Positions 34,262-46,713 of a DNA stretch of 64,000 nucleotides are shown here, one piece after another (positions within the stretch are counted from its first letter, which is position 1; the number at the start of each line of letters is the position of its first letter). The stretch is taken from contig OX638372.1 of NCBI GenBank assembly GCA_951812925.1, positions 51,513,028 through 51,577,027 on the forward strand, read 5' to 3'. The notes beneath the pieces are model-generated. The model was not told the DNA's origin. It searched no databases and saw only the letters and a program-made list of their open reading frames with translations. Made by a program: the position numbers and the translations under genes. The stretch is from Calliopum simillimum (taxonomy: Eukaryota; Arthropoda; Insecta; Diptera; Lauxaniidae).

Positions 34262-35519
34262 AGGACTGCGATCGATAAAATTGTCCGATACATTTTATCC
34301 AATAACTTGTTTTCAATTAAAGTATGCTTTGAAATGAATGTACCAAAATTATTTATTGTGTTAAATTTTTTTCCCTAGTCCATCATATTTACTTAAAAAT
34401 GAGAGTCAATAGTAAAAATTTACAAGACCACCCCTGGTGGACTATCTATAGAACTGCTCAGAATAACAAAGTTAATATGAAATCGATATCAAGAGTTCTG
34501 AAAAACTCTAAGGAAGAATTGATTGTCTTTCGAAAGCCAGGTTACTGAAAAAAAGGCGTCTTTGACCAAAACAGAAAGAAAAAAATTGTCACAATTTTAA
34601 AGAAGAACCACAACATTTCAAGCAGAAAACTGGCACAGAAAATGGAGTGTTCCGAGTCTTTAGTTCGCAAGGCCAAAAAAAAGGCTGGTTTGAAGACGTT
34701 CACGGTACAAAAAGTTCCTGATAGAAATGCTGTGATGAACATGGAAGTGAAACAGCGCGCCATAAAATTAAAAATTAATCTTTTTTAAAAATTCGAATGC
34801 TGGCTGCATCATGGACGACGAAACGTATGTTTTAGCCGGTTTTTTTGCAGCTTCCAGGCTAAAAGTTTTACACTGCAGACTTGCGGGGGGATGTGAATGT
34901 TAAAGTCAAAAAAGTCAAAATTTTCTCGTAAGTTCTTGTTTTGGCAAGCAATCCGCAGTTGTGAAAGAAAGAGCAATTCTTTTGTAACCACAAGAACAAT
35001 AAACTTCGAATTCTATATTAAGGAATGCTTAGAAAAAAGACTTAAGCCTTTCCTACGAGTGCATGAGGTGTCCATTTTCTTTTGACTAGATCAAGCATAT
35101 TTTCATTATACTAAAATGGCCTTGGAGTGGTACTCAAAAAATAAAGTGATCTTAGTGCCTCGTGAAGCAAATCCGCCAAACTGTCCAGAATTTAGGCCAA
35201 TTGAAAGATACTTGGCTTTGGTCAAAAGGAAGATAAAGGTAACAAAAAAAGTAGCCAAGGATGCTAGAGATTTTCGAGATAAGTGGTATTCAGCAGCTAG
35301 AAAGGTATCAAATAATACCATAATATCCGAAATGTAAGAAGTGCCAGAAAAGTTACAAAAAATTTGTAAACAAAAAATGATGCCAAAATTGTAGGTACTT
35401 AGTAAAAATTGTAATAATATGGTGGTTCAAAAATGAGTTTTATTTTTAAAATTGAACTACTAGTTCCAGAGAATTTTTGAATTTTTTTTGTATCGGACAA
35501 TTTTATTGGTCGCAGTCCT
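34262..35519 (+). mobile_element. Full-length but broken Tc1/mariner-like element (DD37E type)
   Basis: Terminal inverted repeats of about 30 bp (AGGACTGCGA, then ATAAAATTGTCCGATACA) lie at 34262 and, reversed, end at 35519. TA dinucleotides stand at 34260-34261 and 35520-35521, the Tc1/mariner target duplication. The 1258-bp length is normal for a complete element. The transposase inside is disrupted (see 34535-35337). Confidence 0.93.
34535..35337 (+). pseudogene. Tc1/mariner-like transposase, inactivated
   Basis: The N-terminal helix-turn-helix region reads TKTERKKIVTILKKNHNISS, then KLAQKMECSESLVRKAKKKA. A frame break and stop follow at about 34785. The catalytic part begins MDDETYVLAG (first aspartate, about 34812). 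The second aspartate is in LDQAYFHYT (about 35090) and sits just after an in-frame TGA where a tryptophan would be expected. The third acidic residue is in PNCPEFRPIERY. Thirty-seven residues separate the last two, which is the DD37E signature known from mosquito ITmD37E-type elements. The frame ends at 35336. Several lesions make it non-functional. Confidence 0.88.
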
Positions 35520-35589
35520 TAGTAATTGTAGAGCAGTTGTCTTGTTTTTAGAAAAATGTTACTTGAACACAGATTGATTCATAAACTTT

Positions 35590-37210
35590 TATTCTTGAAT
35601 TTAAGAGCTAAGTTTCAATATTTTAAGTGTGATTTTGTAACACTACAAAAATTGTTTTGATTGGATCATCATGAATGCTTAAAACTGATGTATCATCTGC
35701 AAATGTTGAAACATAGAGGTCAGAAGTATACAATAAATACTGTCCTAGTATTCTTCCTTGACGCACTCCAGCGCTTATTAGATAACTTCTGAAAGTGAGC
35801 TTTAATATTTTGCTTAAAATTCTATATTGCTTAAATAGCTATCTAGGACTTGATGCGTGTTTGGAGGCAATTATTTTTAATTTTGAACAAAATTTCTTCT
35901 CGCCAGTCATCTAGTAAGATTGCAGTACAATATTTCTTTCCATTATTAGCTACCTACAAGCCTGGATCAGATGACATTGCAAGGTTGAGCTTACTGTTCA
36001 GTGTGTTTATGTAAAATACCAGCAAAATTACAAAACAAGGCAATGTGCAGAGAAAACTTCAAATTTGGAATGCTAGTTTTTGTTATGTTTAAAGGCCTAT
36101 TACAAGTCCAATCATCAGCAAAATTTGCCAACGTCCAGAAGGACTTACAAGCATTTACCTTTTGCATAGATTCGTTGATGTGTAACAAAAAGAAAACAAT
36201 AAAATTTGAACTTTTGCATGAGCCGTATTTTTCTTATTGCTGCGATTCTCAACAAATCTATGTTAAAGGTTAAATATAGTATGCTTGTAAGTTTGTCTCT
36301 ATGTTGGGAAATTTGTTTGATAGTAGGATCTGTCGTAAGCTTTGAAGCGTAACAAATACCAGCCCAACTGATCAGTAAGCTCAAACCAACAATGTTATCT
36401 GATCCATCCTTGTTGGAAGCAAAACAATGTTTGGATAAAGAGATCTATTTCGCAGCAGCTCCTCAAGAAGTTTAGAGAAGAGTTGCAAAAGGCTGATCGG
36501 TCTGTGTGACGCCATCTGCGTTGGGTCTTTATCTGTTTAATGGCACATTGATATTTGCAGAATTTTACGCGAGTTGAGGAAGTAGCCTTGTCTTAAAATA
36601 TGTACCATTATAAATATGCAATAGATGCTTAAGAACAACTAGCGGGAGGAAGTTCTTTTAGCATTTTTCCCGAGAATTTATCCAATTCTGTCTTGTTAAT
36701 GTTACGCCTACTTCTTCATCACTTTTCGCCCAGTTATTGTACCATCAGGCAATCTGATAGTCGTTCCATAGTAACCGAACGTTTACGTACTTTTGTGGCC
36801 TTCTATAAGTTGAACCTAGTTGGAAACTTGAATCTTTTACTTTAAGAAATATTCATTAAAATATTACTGGTCTGATGAGTCTACGATCATTTAGAACAAA
36901 AGCCTTATTTCCAAGTAAGAGGTTCTAATTTTTCGCATACTCTGGCAAGCAGAAGAGTTTTCGTTAGCAATATCGATGAGGTTGACAAAATCATAATGCC
37001 TCTGTCGTTCTGCTATAGCTGTAAGTCGCATTTTCTAGTCTTTAATAGAAATGTAGCTAAATTTTTGACATTTGTCTTTTACTTCTTTGTTGAAGAAGTT
37101 ATGGCTCTGGCCGCCTTCTTCTGGTCTCTTGTACAAGAATAAGCTCTAGCGTTTTCTGCAGCTCACATTTTGACTATTTTTAGCCCAGTTTCGAAACTCG
37201 TCAAGGGAGT
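35590..37210 (-). pseudogene. Decayed jockey-like LINE reverse transcriptase
   Basis: Read on the minus strand, the order is that of a jockey-clade RT. ILQISMCH and DPTQMASHRPISLLQLFSKL lie around 36455-36560, then GVRQGRILGQYLLYTSDLY at about 35716-35775, then VSTFADDTSVLSIHDDPIKT at about 35655-35715 with the catalytic FADD motif. Stops and frame changes separate these blocks. The upstream part to about 37210 has vague matches to the region between endonuclease and RT and is included with low certainty. The 3' end is missing; the DD37E element lies 70 bp further on. Confidence 0.75.
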
Positions 37211-37219
37211 TTTGTATAA

Positions 37220-38890
37220 TCAGAATTATAAAATATTTTTCACGTTTATTAGAGTTTGATTTCGCCCTGGAAAGTATAAACACAAAAAATCAAAAGATTA
37301 AATTATTCTAAAAAGTTTTTCTAAGAGTGTTAACAATGTCTACGCGAATTTTTCGAAAGACATCATCATTTTAATGTTTTCTTTACTTTTAAAGTATTCT
37401 CAAATGCATATACGAGTATTTTCTTAACTTTTCTTTCAGTGTAATTTTTATCACCTTTATCTTTTTTAATTTAGTCGCCAAAACAGTTCAGCATTGTCTT
37501 TATTTCATTCGTGTTTTGTTTTTAATGACTTCAAACACTTAAAATGCAGCTCATTAGCTGGAGATGGTTCATGGTGTGATGATTCCTGCAACAGAAGCAC
37601 AACAGCAACAACAAATTGTTTACATCATGAAAGAATATTGGATTTTTCTTATTTTTGTTGTTGTTCTTAGATAAAATGGGGTTTGGGGCGAAACAAAAAA
37701 ACATTTAATGATTGGCCTGCAGCACAGCTTGATTTATGAAATTTTGTTGATCGTTCGTTGACATTGTCAATTTTGTAGAAAATTGATTTGGATTGAATGC
37801 ATTTTAGTATCTGCCACATGTTGTATGTATGTGTGTGTGTGTGTGTTTTTTTGTTAATGGTGTTAATAAATGTTTGTTCGTGTTGAGTTGCATAAATTAC
37901 GTGGCATTAACAATGTAAAATATTTGTTCTTTCATGGCTTTAATGTTTATGTTTACAGTTGCGAGGCGTTGATATTCCATGTTTTATGAATCAATTAGGG
38001 GGAAAAAGCTTTTTTCTTGAAATAAAAAATGTTTTTATGTATTTGATTTTCCAGTAAAAGTTTTATAAAATTTCTGCAGTGAAAATCTCTAAGTTTATGC
38101 TTAATGAAAATCAGTATTTAATCCTTTTTTAAGTCAAGCCAAAATCCTTTGAACACAAAAATTACTAATTGCTCTAAAATGAAAAATTGTAAAAGGCAAC
38201 ATTGTTATTGCCAGTAGGAAATTTTTAACATAATAGTTTAATGCAAGTTTTATTGGATTTTATCTAGCTTAAGGATATTTATTTTCTTAAGTGTTTAAGG
38301 CTTTTAATTAGTCTTATTAAAAAAAAAGATTTTTAGAAATTTCACGATTTTTATTCAATTTTGAGCATATTTCTTAAGTTAGTGAAATTTTCCGTAAAAT
38401 TTTTTTCTAGAATGCTTTAACACTTTATAATCCAGTTTTGGAAAAAAAAGAAGCCGAAAATGCCAATAAAACCGTAGATAATGGGCTTAGATATTCTGGA
38501 AAAATGTATCTTGTGTTATTTCAATATACCTTTGGTATAACAAAATTTAGTTTCAGAGTTTTACAATGGCATAAAATTTCTAAAATACCTTGCTTTTGAA
38601 GATTTTATACCGTCGCTATTCAAGTAAAAAACACTATGCCAGTTTTTTCCAGTGTTAAATCATCTGGTATTTTTGATCCAAACTAATATACCATTAGACT
38701 CATTGAGCCATATTTCTGTTAAAAATGGTTATATCATGCAATAAAGCAAAACAACAATTTGTATACAAAGACCAAAAACTATTTTTTTTGACTTCAAATC
38801 AGATCTTAAAACTTTTAAACTATTATTCAAAAAGTTTAACAAATGAAAGTTTTTTTGCATAAATGTTTATAAAAATCTCGATGACAAAAG
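37220..38890. other. AT-rich intronic DNA
   Basis: A short (GT)n tract at 37830-37846. No coding or repeat structure recognised. Confidence 0.5.
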
Positions 38891-38964
38891 TTTGAAAAGA
38901 TTTTTTAAACTTTTATTTTTAAAAGTTTTTTAAAACAGTTTTTAAAAACTTTTATTTTTAAAAG

Positions 38965-39382
38965 AGTTGCCACGCTCTCTTGTCTGAGTTCGCTTAGTTT
39001 ATGATCAGAGCTTGCAGTAACTGCTTTTAGTTTCGGAGTAAAATTTTGTTGGATTATCTTGAAAAATGCTTTCAGTATGGGCGGTAGGCGTGTCCGTTGA
39101 CCGATTTCGCTCATTTTCAAACCCACGAGCTAACTTTTATGACGAAGCAACTGTGCTTAATTTCATCGAATTGTCTTGCTTAGTTTTCCCGTGAAAAATA
39201 TTTCCACGCACAGACAGACATCCAGCCAGCCAGCCAGCCACGGCCATGACTATATCGACTCATGAGGTGACGCTGATCAAGAATATATATATGTATATAC
39301 TTCTCCATACCTGCCACGCCTCCTTCTCTGCGTTACAAACTGAATGACAAATTGAATGTACCCTGGGTGTAGGGTATTAAAA
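38965..39382 (+). repeat. Truncated mini-me/DINE-1-type repeat
   Basis: One internal unit (GTTGCCACGCTCTCTTGTC) is followed by GGGCGGTAGGCGTG, a (CCAG)n tract, GACTATATCGACTCATGAGG, GACGCTGATCAAGAATATAT and the terminus CCCTGGGTGTAGGGTAT. Confidence 0.8.
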
Positions 39383-39419
39383 ATACTTTGAAAAAAGATT
39401 CCGTGACTGAATTATAAGA

Positions 39420-40010
39420 AATTAAATACCGTTTTGGGCTCATTTTTGTAAAAAAATTTTATTGCACCAATCGATGCGGAAAGGTCGAAAATAGAGTTTA
39501 GACATGACCAGAGGAGTCCCCGAACTATGCACCTATCGATGACGTAAGGTCGAAAATAAATTTTGGACCTGACCACAGTTGTCACCGTCCGCTCTAAGTG
39601 ACCGTTTTGGTCCCATTTTTGAAAAAATTTTAAAGCACCAACCGATGTGGAAAGGTCGAAAATATTTTTGGGAGAAGTTCCCGACTCTTCTAAGTGACCT
39701 TTTTGGGCCCATTTTTGTAAAAAAAAATTTAACTCCACCAATCGATGAGGTTAGGTCAAAAATATATTTTGGACATGACCAGGGGTGTCTCCGACCCCCC
39801 TAAGTAACCGTTTTGGGCCCATTTTTGTAAAAAAAATTAACTCCACTAATCGATGGTGAAAGGTCAAAAATAGATTTTGGGTATGACCAGAATTGTCCCC
39901 GACCCTTCTTAGTGACTGTTTTGGTCCCATTTTTGTTAAAAAAATTTTATTGCAACAATCGATGTGGTAAGGTCGAAAATATATTTTGAGGAGAGGAGTC
40001 CCGACCTCTC
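39420..40010. repeat. Divergent tandem array, about 105-bp units
   Basis: Five to six units share GACCGTTTTGGGCCCATTTT, a poly-A/T junction, CACCAATCGATG-GG-AAGGTC and GAAAATA-ATTTTGGACATGA, then CCAG-G-GTCCCCGACC. Open frames on both strands (39412-39803) follow the array. Confidence 0.85.
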
Positions 40011-40151
40011 TTTTATTAAAAACTTTTATTTTTAAAAGTTGTTTTTAAATTTAATACTTTAATGTAAATTTTTTAACCGTTATAAAGATAAAACCATATG
40101 CTTTTAGGAAAAGTGCCTTATTTTGCATCTATGTATTTGTCAATGCTTAAT

Positions 40152-40380
40152 CCGAATCTGGCATCAGAATTGGTATGTAACGTTTGGTTTTGAAGATATT
40201 CTACCCTAAATGTTCAAAAATGTTTAAAAACACTTTTTTTGAGGTTGTGTAGAAGACGCAAGAAATTGTTTTGCACATTCTTTACTACTATTCTTTGCTT
40301 TTAAAATGAGCTATGAAGTGTTCTTGTGCGATTTTTCGTTTAAAAGTTATGAGATATGGCAATTCTGATACCAGATTCAG
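40152..40380. repeat. Inverted repeat with 21-bp arms
   Basis: CCGAATCTGGCATCAGAATT then G (40152-40172) pairs with the reverse complement at 40360-40380 with two mismatches. The interior has a CTTTT-AAAATGAGCT phrase that also occurs near 10910, where a weaker pair flanks it. Confidence 0.55.
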
Positions 40381-40389
40381 ATTTAGACA

Positions 40390-42248
40390 AATACGTAACA
40401 TGAAAATGTCTATTTTTAATTGATTTGTTGTGAAGAACATTTGGTAACCGAAATTCAACCCGGTAAATCCATTAGCCAGTCGGACGATTTCAAGAAAAAC
40501 TTTTTCTGTGTATTTGGACCCCAGTGAATAACTTTACAAAGAAAACCTGGACTGAGTGGACCCCTGGGCTTAGCAGAGTTCAAACGACCCGTGTATTCCA
40601 CAAAGCTTACCAAATCATAAGGTTTCAGTGTTTAAGCCTCAAACATAGCTTAAAAGTCATTCTCAACTTGAATTCCAAATGGGTCTATAAAAAAAGCTCA
40701 TACATACATATACATATATAAACACACACTCACAAACACAAAAAAGAAAACGTTACTCTTAGCAATTTAATTTGCAGCTCTGAATGCAAATACCAAAAGA
40801 AAAATAAAAACAAAAAAGAAAACACAACAAAAAAAACGTTTGCAACAAAGATGACGGAAAAAACATAAAAATGGAAATAGAAAAGAAGAGGAAGAAGGAA
40901 AAAAAGAAAATAGTTACCATGCAACACTTTAGCAAGAGCTTAAGCTTTATCTTTGTCTGTGTGTGTGTGTTCATGAATTTAAGTGCACGAGTGTCGAGCT
41001 TTAATTAATGGCGTCTGTTCAATGCCAACGACCAAATGCTTGCAACAAGGACTAAGACTGTTGTAGTTGACTGTATGCACGAGTATAAGTGTGTACAATT
41101 GTGTTTGTGTGGGTGTGTTGCGTTATCCTTTTTTGTAACCGTTGGCAACAAAGACTGCTTACGACAACAACAACAACTACGACAACTACAACAACAGCAG
41201 CAGCCATAACAACTTGAACAAAATGTAAGCGGGAAAACATAAAGAATTCTATACGCGAGTAAAGGATAATGAAAACGACAGCCATGAAGGATGCGCACGC
41301 TGTTTTTGGTTAAAAACTCAAAAATCCATGAAATAAAAAAACAACATTTAAAGACAAAAAAATATTAATTCAACCAAATATAGTAATAAGAACCACAACA
41401 ACCAAAATACCTCGCATTCATTGAGAGAATTGACTGTGTGGTTCGTGCTGGTATTGTAGTAAAAACGAAAGTCATTCTTTTTTGGTTGGTATTGTAATGA
41501 ATTTTCACACTACTTTTTTGGAAGTTGAGAAAGATTGCAGCAAAATGGTACAAAACATTTGTTGAACATAATTAAAAGTTAGCACCATTGTAGCATAATT
41601 TAAGGCCCCAAGGGGCTATGAGTTCATGCAGAGGTTTTTTTTTTTTTGTTCTTCATATCTATTAAATTCAATATTTCAAACTCTTTAAAAAATGCAATTT
41701 TTTCCCTGCTTCAATACGCTGTCACCTATAGCTGCAAAATATGATGAAGTACAAAGAGAAAGACAAAAAGCAAAGCAGTTGTTTCATGATTTTTGTTTTG
41801 TTTACGTTTCGCTTTACATTGTGCCAGGGATGATGAATGAACTTTTCTATTTTGCATCAAATAACAAAATAAAGTACTTAGAATCTGCTTTTCACTTGGA
41901 ATCGAACTCACAACTCACGTGTTACTATGCAACGTTTTAACTGAGTTACTTAGCTAATTTTTTTTAAGTTAATTATGCTACACCGTTTATATGAATTGCT
42001 TTGTCTGTAACGCTTTGTTGCCAAACATTCTGTACCGAATTAAGAACATTCATTTTTTTTTTTCCAAAATAGTGCGAGGAAAAAGGTATTTACACAAGCG
42101 CAAAAATTTTCATTCTTCTTGACTTCTATGTAAGTAGTTATTCCTCTTTCACTTGCACTAGTTGAGTTTGGCTTTGAATTTTGTTTTTGTTTTCATAAAG
42201 AGATATCATAAAGAAAGATGTAACGAGAGTAGATATTGTATGAAATAT
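40390..42248. other. AT-rich intronic DNA
   Basis: CA, CAA and poly-A tracts (40705-40840, 41160-41205). Open frames of 60-97 codons derive from these tracts. No exon-like sequence found. Confidence 0.5.
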
Positions 42249-42780
42249 ACAGGGTGTATCACATAAGGTTATGAAGCTTCTGGCAGATGATAGTGCAGGC
42301 CTAGACTAACAACAAATTGCATCTGGATTGGGAGTTATAGGGTGAAAACTAATTTTCTAAAACTAACGTTTTAGAGAAAACATTTCTATCGCAAAGTTTT
42401 AGTAAATTGTGTAAGCTTTCAGATAGTGCATATGGTTTATAGGGTTTAAAAGGGTTTTGGAAAGTGTTGGACCTTTAAAGTTGATATTTTAATTTTTATC
42501 TTATTTTTTGACTTTGCTGGCCATTTTGGTATGAAAAAGGTCTTATTGACATATCCTTTTATATTTTTTTTTTAAATCCTCGTTGAATTTCTTTACCAAT
42601 TTGTTTTACCATATTGATAGTTTGAGGTCAGAAAAAAATACTTTTCAAGAGCAATCCGTTTGAAGGCTCCACTATATTAAAGGCATGTGATACATTTATT
42701 ATTTTTTTTTCCGACCTCAGATTAAAAAATTGGTATGATAAATGTGCTACCAAATTAGAGGAAATTTAAATGGAATTTAA

Positions 42781-43605
42781 AACTAGTAAGGGTGTAAATT
42801 TTGGCCTGACCAAAAAATAAATACCCTACACTGCAGTATTTTGTAAATTTTGCTTATATAGGAGGTGCCACGCCCTCTTGTCCGAGTACACCCAGTTTTT
42901 GTTCAAAGCTTGCATTTATAGTTTTTAGTGTCAGAGTGAAATTTAGTTGGATTATCTCAAAAAACTCTTTCAGTATAGCATTTTGAATCTTTTGCTTATA
43001 TGGGAGGTGCCACGCCCCCTTGTCTGATTTCACCCAATTTCTGCTGAGAGCTTTCATTTATAATTCTTAGAGTCTGAGTCAAATTTGGTTCGAATATCTC
43101 AAAAAACGCTTTCAGTATAGCGTTTTGAAGCTTTTGCTTATATGGGAGGTGCCACGCCCTCTTGTCCGAATTCGCTCAGTTTTTTATCAAAACTTGCGCT
43201 TACAATTCGAAGTACTTATGTGTACTGTGGTTGCATTGTCCTGAAAAATATTCCTAAAATTGCATTTTGAATATATTTTTTGTATGGGCGGTAGGCGTGT
43301 TCGTTGACCGATTTCGCTCATTTTTAATCCCCCGAGCTAACTTTGACGGTGGAGGCAGTAAACCAAATTTCATTGAATTATCTTGCTGAATTTTCCCAAA
43401 AAGTGTATATTAACACACAGCCAGCCACCCAGCCAGCCAGCCAGCCAGCCAGCCAGCCTGCCAGCCAGACAGACGGACATGGCTATATCGACTCAGGAGG
43501 TGACGCTGATCAAGAATATATATACTTTTCTATACCTGCCATGCCTCCTTCACTGCGTTACAAACGGAAGGACAAAGTGAATATACCCTGGGTGTAGGGT
43601 ATAAA
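42781..43605 (+). repeat. Mini-me/DINE-1-type repeat, near-complete copy
   Basis: It starts AACTAGTAAGGGTG and CACTGCAGTATTTTG, followed by three internal units of about 120-125 bp (GGGAGGTGCCACGCC-CTTGTC, CTTTCAGTATAGC). Then come GGGCGGTAGGCGTG, a (CCAG)n tract at 43420-43470, the core with GACTCAGGAGGTGACGCTGA and (TA)n, and the end CCCTGGGTGTAGGGTATAAA. Open frames with PASQPASQ repeats are translations of the tetranucleotide tract. Confidence 0.85.
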
Positions 43606-43807
43606 AAAATTATAAAGGGGTTATGTTAATGGCACCTTTTTCCAAAGTCAAAAATAGGAAAAAAAAATTAAAATATCAACTTGAAAGGTCCAGAACTTTG
43701 CAAAATCCTTCTAAGCCATATACACTATCTGAAAGCCCATACAATAAGCTAAAACTTTGCCATCAAAATTTTTTCTCTGGATCGTTAGGGTAATCCAAGA
43801 AATTTTT

Positions 43808-44765
43808 ATACCCTACACCCAGGGTATATTCACTTTGTCCTTCCGTTTGTAACGCAGAGAAGGAGGCGTGGCAGGTATGGAAAAGTATATATATTCTTGA
43901 TCAGCGTCACCTTCTGAATCGATATAGCCATGTCCGTCTGTCTGGCTGGCTGAATGGGTGGCTGGCTGGGTGTGTGTGGAAATACATTTTATGGGAAAAC
44001 TAAGCAAGATAATTCAATGAAATTTGGTGCACAGCCTTCGTCGTAAAAGCTAGCTCGGGGGATTGAAAATGAGAAAAATCGGTCAACGGCCACGCCTACC
44101 GCCCATACAAAAATTATATTCAAAATGCAATAATAAGAGCATTATTTGCAATAACAGAAGCAAAATACACATAATTACTAGAGAAAGTAAGTATAAGGTC
44201 TAAGCAAAAACTAGGCGAATTCGAACTAGAGGGCGTGGCACCTCCCATATAAACAAAAGTTTCAAAATGTTATACGGAAAGCGTTTTTTGAGATAACCCA
44301 ACCAAATTACACTCATACACTCGGATATATAAATGCAAGCTAAACGCAAGATCTAGGTAAACTCGGACAAGAGGGCGTGGCACCTCCCATATAAGCAAAA
44401 GTTTCAAAATTATATGATGAATGTGATAATCCAACCAAATTTCACTCAAACACGAAGAACATTAATTGTAAACTCTGAGCTTAAAGTAGGCGAAGTAGAA
44501 TTAGAGGGCGTGGCACCTCCCATACAAGCAAAAGTTTCAAAACTTTAATACTGAAAGATTTTTTTAAGAAAACCTAACCGAAATTTACTCAAATACTCAG
44601 AACAGTAAATGCAAGCTCTACACAAAATCAAGGTAAGCTCGGGAGAGAGGGCGTGGCACTTCCCATATAAGCAAATTGTTCTTATAATCTCCTAATAATA
44701 TACTTGAAATGCAGTGTAGGGTATTTAGTTTTTGGCCAGGCCAAAGATACCACCCTTACTAGTTT
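43808..44765 (-). repeat. Mini-me/DINE-1-type repeat, near-complete copy, inverted
   Basis: The same family as 42781-43605 read in reverse: TATACCCTACACCCAGGGTA, the core CTTGATCAGCGTCACCTTCT, a short GGCT tract, then four to five GAGGGCGTGGCACCTCCCAT units and the end CCCTTACTAGTTTT. Together with the + copy it forms an inverted pair about 200 bp apart. Confidence 0.85.
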
Positions 44766-44909
44766 TCTTGTAAAACAAGTCAGATAATCAGTTTTAACCC
44801 TATAACTCCTCAGGGATACATTTTAGACCCCCGCAGGTGCAATTTATTTGTTGGCCTAGGCCTCTTCTATCACCTTCCGGAAGCTTCGTAACCTTATGCT
44901 ATACACCCT

Positions 44910-46626
44910 ACCCTACCCTACACCCAATGTTTGCGCCAAGACTGAACATACTTCAGTCTTCGTCAAGTTCGACCGACGACGGCAACACTGACGGTTTGGC
45001 GCTCTCTCCTAGGCTTAGTTTTAAGTTTTTACTGAATTGTAATTCGTACAATAAAGTACATAGAGTTTTTTCAATCGCCGTTGTTTTTACTTTCAACCCC
45101 GCTCATCACCCATTTTTATTTTATTTCGATAAAATGAAGTTTACCCATTTCCCTAGGGAAATACCTTTAAGTTTTCAAGAAAACACCCAATAGAATGTGG
45201 TGTTACGAGATTAACTACATGAAAAAAACAGTACATTGTCAGCTATGAAAAAATATATGCATGTATGATTGCAATAAATCGGTCATTTCAAAATCCACTC
45301 AAGTCTAGACAAATACCACTCAACCCAACACATTTGATTCTCTTCAATTAAATAACCTTGTTATTTGACGTCCATTGAATATATGTAGAATAAGTCCCTA
45401 AATAATTTAGATACCGGAATTAGAACTCGCAAAGAAGTTCACATTTTAGCAACTAAAAGCTGGCAATAATTTACACTTAAAGCACAGATAACTTTAGTCA
45501 AATGAATTGAAAATTTCTACTACAACCACCTTAATACTAAATGACTAATCGCGATGCCAATGTGTGCAGATATTAACAAGCTGTCAAATTTTTGCACATA
45601 AATTTCAAAAATATTCAAAAAAATAAAAATTGTCACAACAACATGAAGGTGTGATACAGCAGAAAAACTGAAACTCGTTCGTGACTTAACACACCGCCGC
45701 CGTTGTCATTGACAAATTATTGAACATTTTATTAAAATTGAACAATTTTTAATTGATACTTTGACACAGACACAACAACAACAAAAACAGCAACAACAAG
45801 AACATCAATGTCAAAACTAATGCGTGCAAAATATGCTGTTTTGACGTAACATATTGACAGCAATTAACATGCTTATGACACCAAAGTCAATTGCATGAAA
45901 AATCATTGCTGCAATTTGGTGAAAATTATTGCTATTTTTTTTTAATGTTGTTGCAGTTGCAACGAATAAAAAAAAATTGCAAAAAAAACTTTAAGTTTTT
46001 ATACCACAGTGTCATTTTGTGGTTTTTGGTGAAAGGCAAATTTTTGTTTTTATCCCCTTAGCAAATTGCAAGTTAGACCGTTGGCCACACTCACTGTATG
46101 CAAATTAATGAACCTTATAGCAGACATCAGAACAACAGTACAAAACATAATAAGTATGATGTATATAAAGAAGTAAGCAAGAAAAAGGCACATTTACTTA
46201 AATTTCGAAATGATGTAATCAAAAATTATCTGTACAGATGGATGGACATACCTATTTGCATCATACATGCATGCAAAAGTAATATATGATGACGAAATAA
46301 ACCGAATATTTACATAGACTTTTTGCGTTTACTTTGTTATAAAATCTTTAAAAAAATAAATACTTTGGAAAGTAGGCATTTATCTGATTGCACTCGCTTT
46401 TCGACCAGTGCAATGTACTTATGTTCAGCATCTACCCATCAAATTTCATTCAAATAGCTTGTGTAGCTCACGAGATAAAACGTATTTAAATTTCGGAAAA
46501 AAGTAGGCGTGGCATTTTATTTTTACGCATACATTTCGTTCAGATGGGGAGTTGCGTACAAAATTTCATCAATATAATTTGTACAGCGTCAGAGGTATGA
46601 CGTACTTACATACGTTTGTATTTGTT
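44910..46626. other. AT-rich intronic DNA
   Basis: No exon recognised. The 118-codon frame at 44837-45193 starts inside the foldback terminus and shows no domain. Around 46.4-46.6 kb are phrases such as AAATTTCATTCAAATAGCTT and GAGATAAAACGTATTTAAAT that resemble the 32.3-33.0 kb array. Confidence 0.45.
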
Positions 46627-46713
46627 TTTATACTCCAACTCAGCGTATATTTACTTTGTCCTTTCGTTTGTTGCGTACAAAGAAGGAGGCGTGGAAGGTA
46701 TAGAAAAGTATAT
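46627..46713 (-). repeat. Mini-me-type copy, first part (split by foldback)
   Basis: It carries CAGCGTATATTTACTTTGTC, CTTTCGTTTG and AAGAAGGAGGCGTGG-AGGTA and ends in the (TA)n tract. The rest of the same copy continues at 51153. Confidence 0.8.

Larger units (their letters stand above)
38944..40038. repeat. Repeat block bounded by a 21-bp direct repeat
   Basis: AAAAACTTTTATTTTTAAAA followed by G occurs at 38944-38964 and again at 40018-40038. Between them lie a truncated mini-me-type copy (38965-39380) and a tandem array (39420-40010). The direct repeat could be a target duplication, or repeats that joined by recombination. Confidence 0.55.
42251..44909. mobile_element. Foldback element containing two mini-me-type insertions
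   Basis: The left arm 42251-42530 (AGGGTGTAT-ACATAAGGTTA, then GAAGCTTC, GGCCTAG, CAACAAAT) is reverse-complementary to 44766-44909 for its outer part and to 43636-43807 for its inner part (TTTCAGATAGTG-ATATGG, GGACCTTT-AAGTTGATATTT). The interruption on the right is the mini-me copy 43808-44765. A second copy (42781-43605) lies in the central region. The centre (42540-42780) has its own inverted pair containing GAGGTC. No transposase is present. Confidence 0.75.

Noticed and set aside
39412..39803. Open frames of 109 and 74 codons on both strands
   Set aside because: Follow the ~105-bp tandem array in both directions; repeated product segments mirror the DNA units.
44837..45193. 118-codon + strand frame
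   Set aside because: Starts inside a foldback end and has no recognisable domain or conserved pattern.
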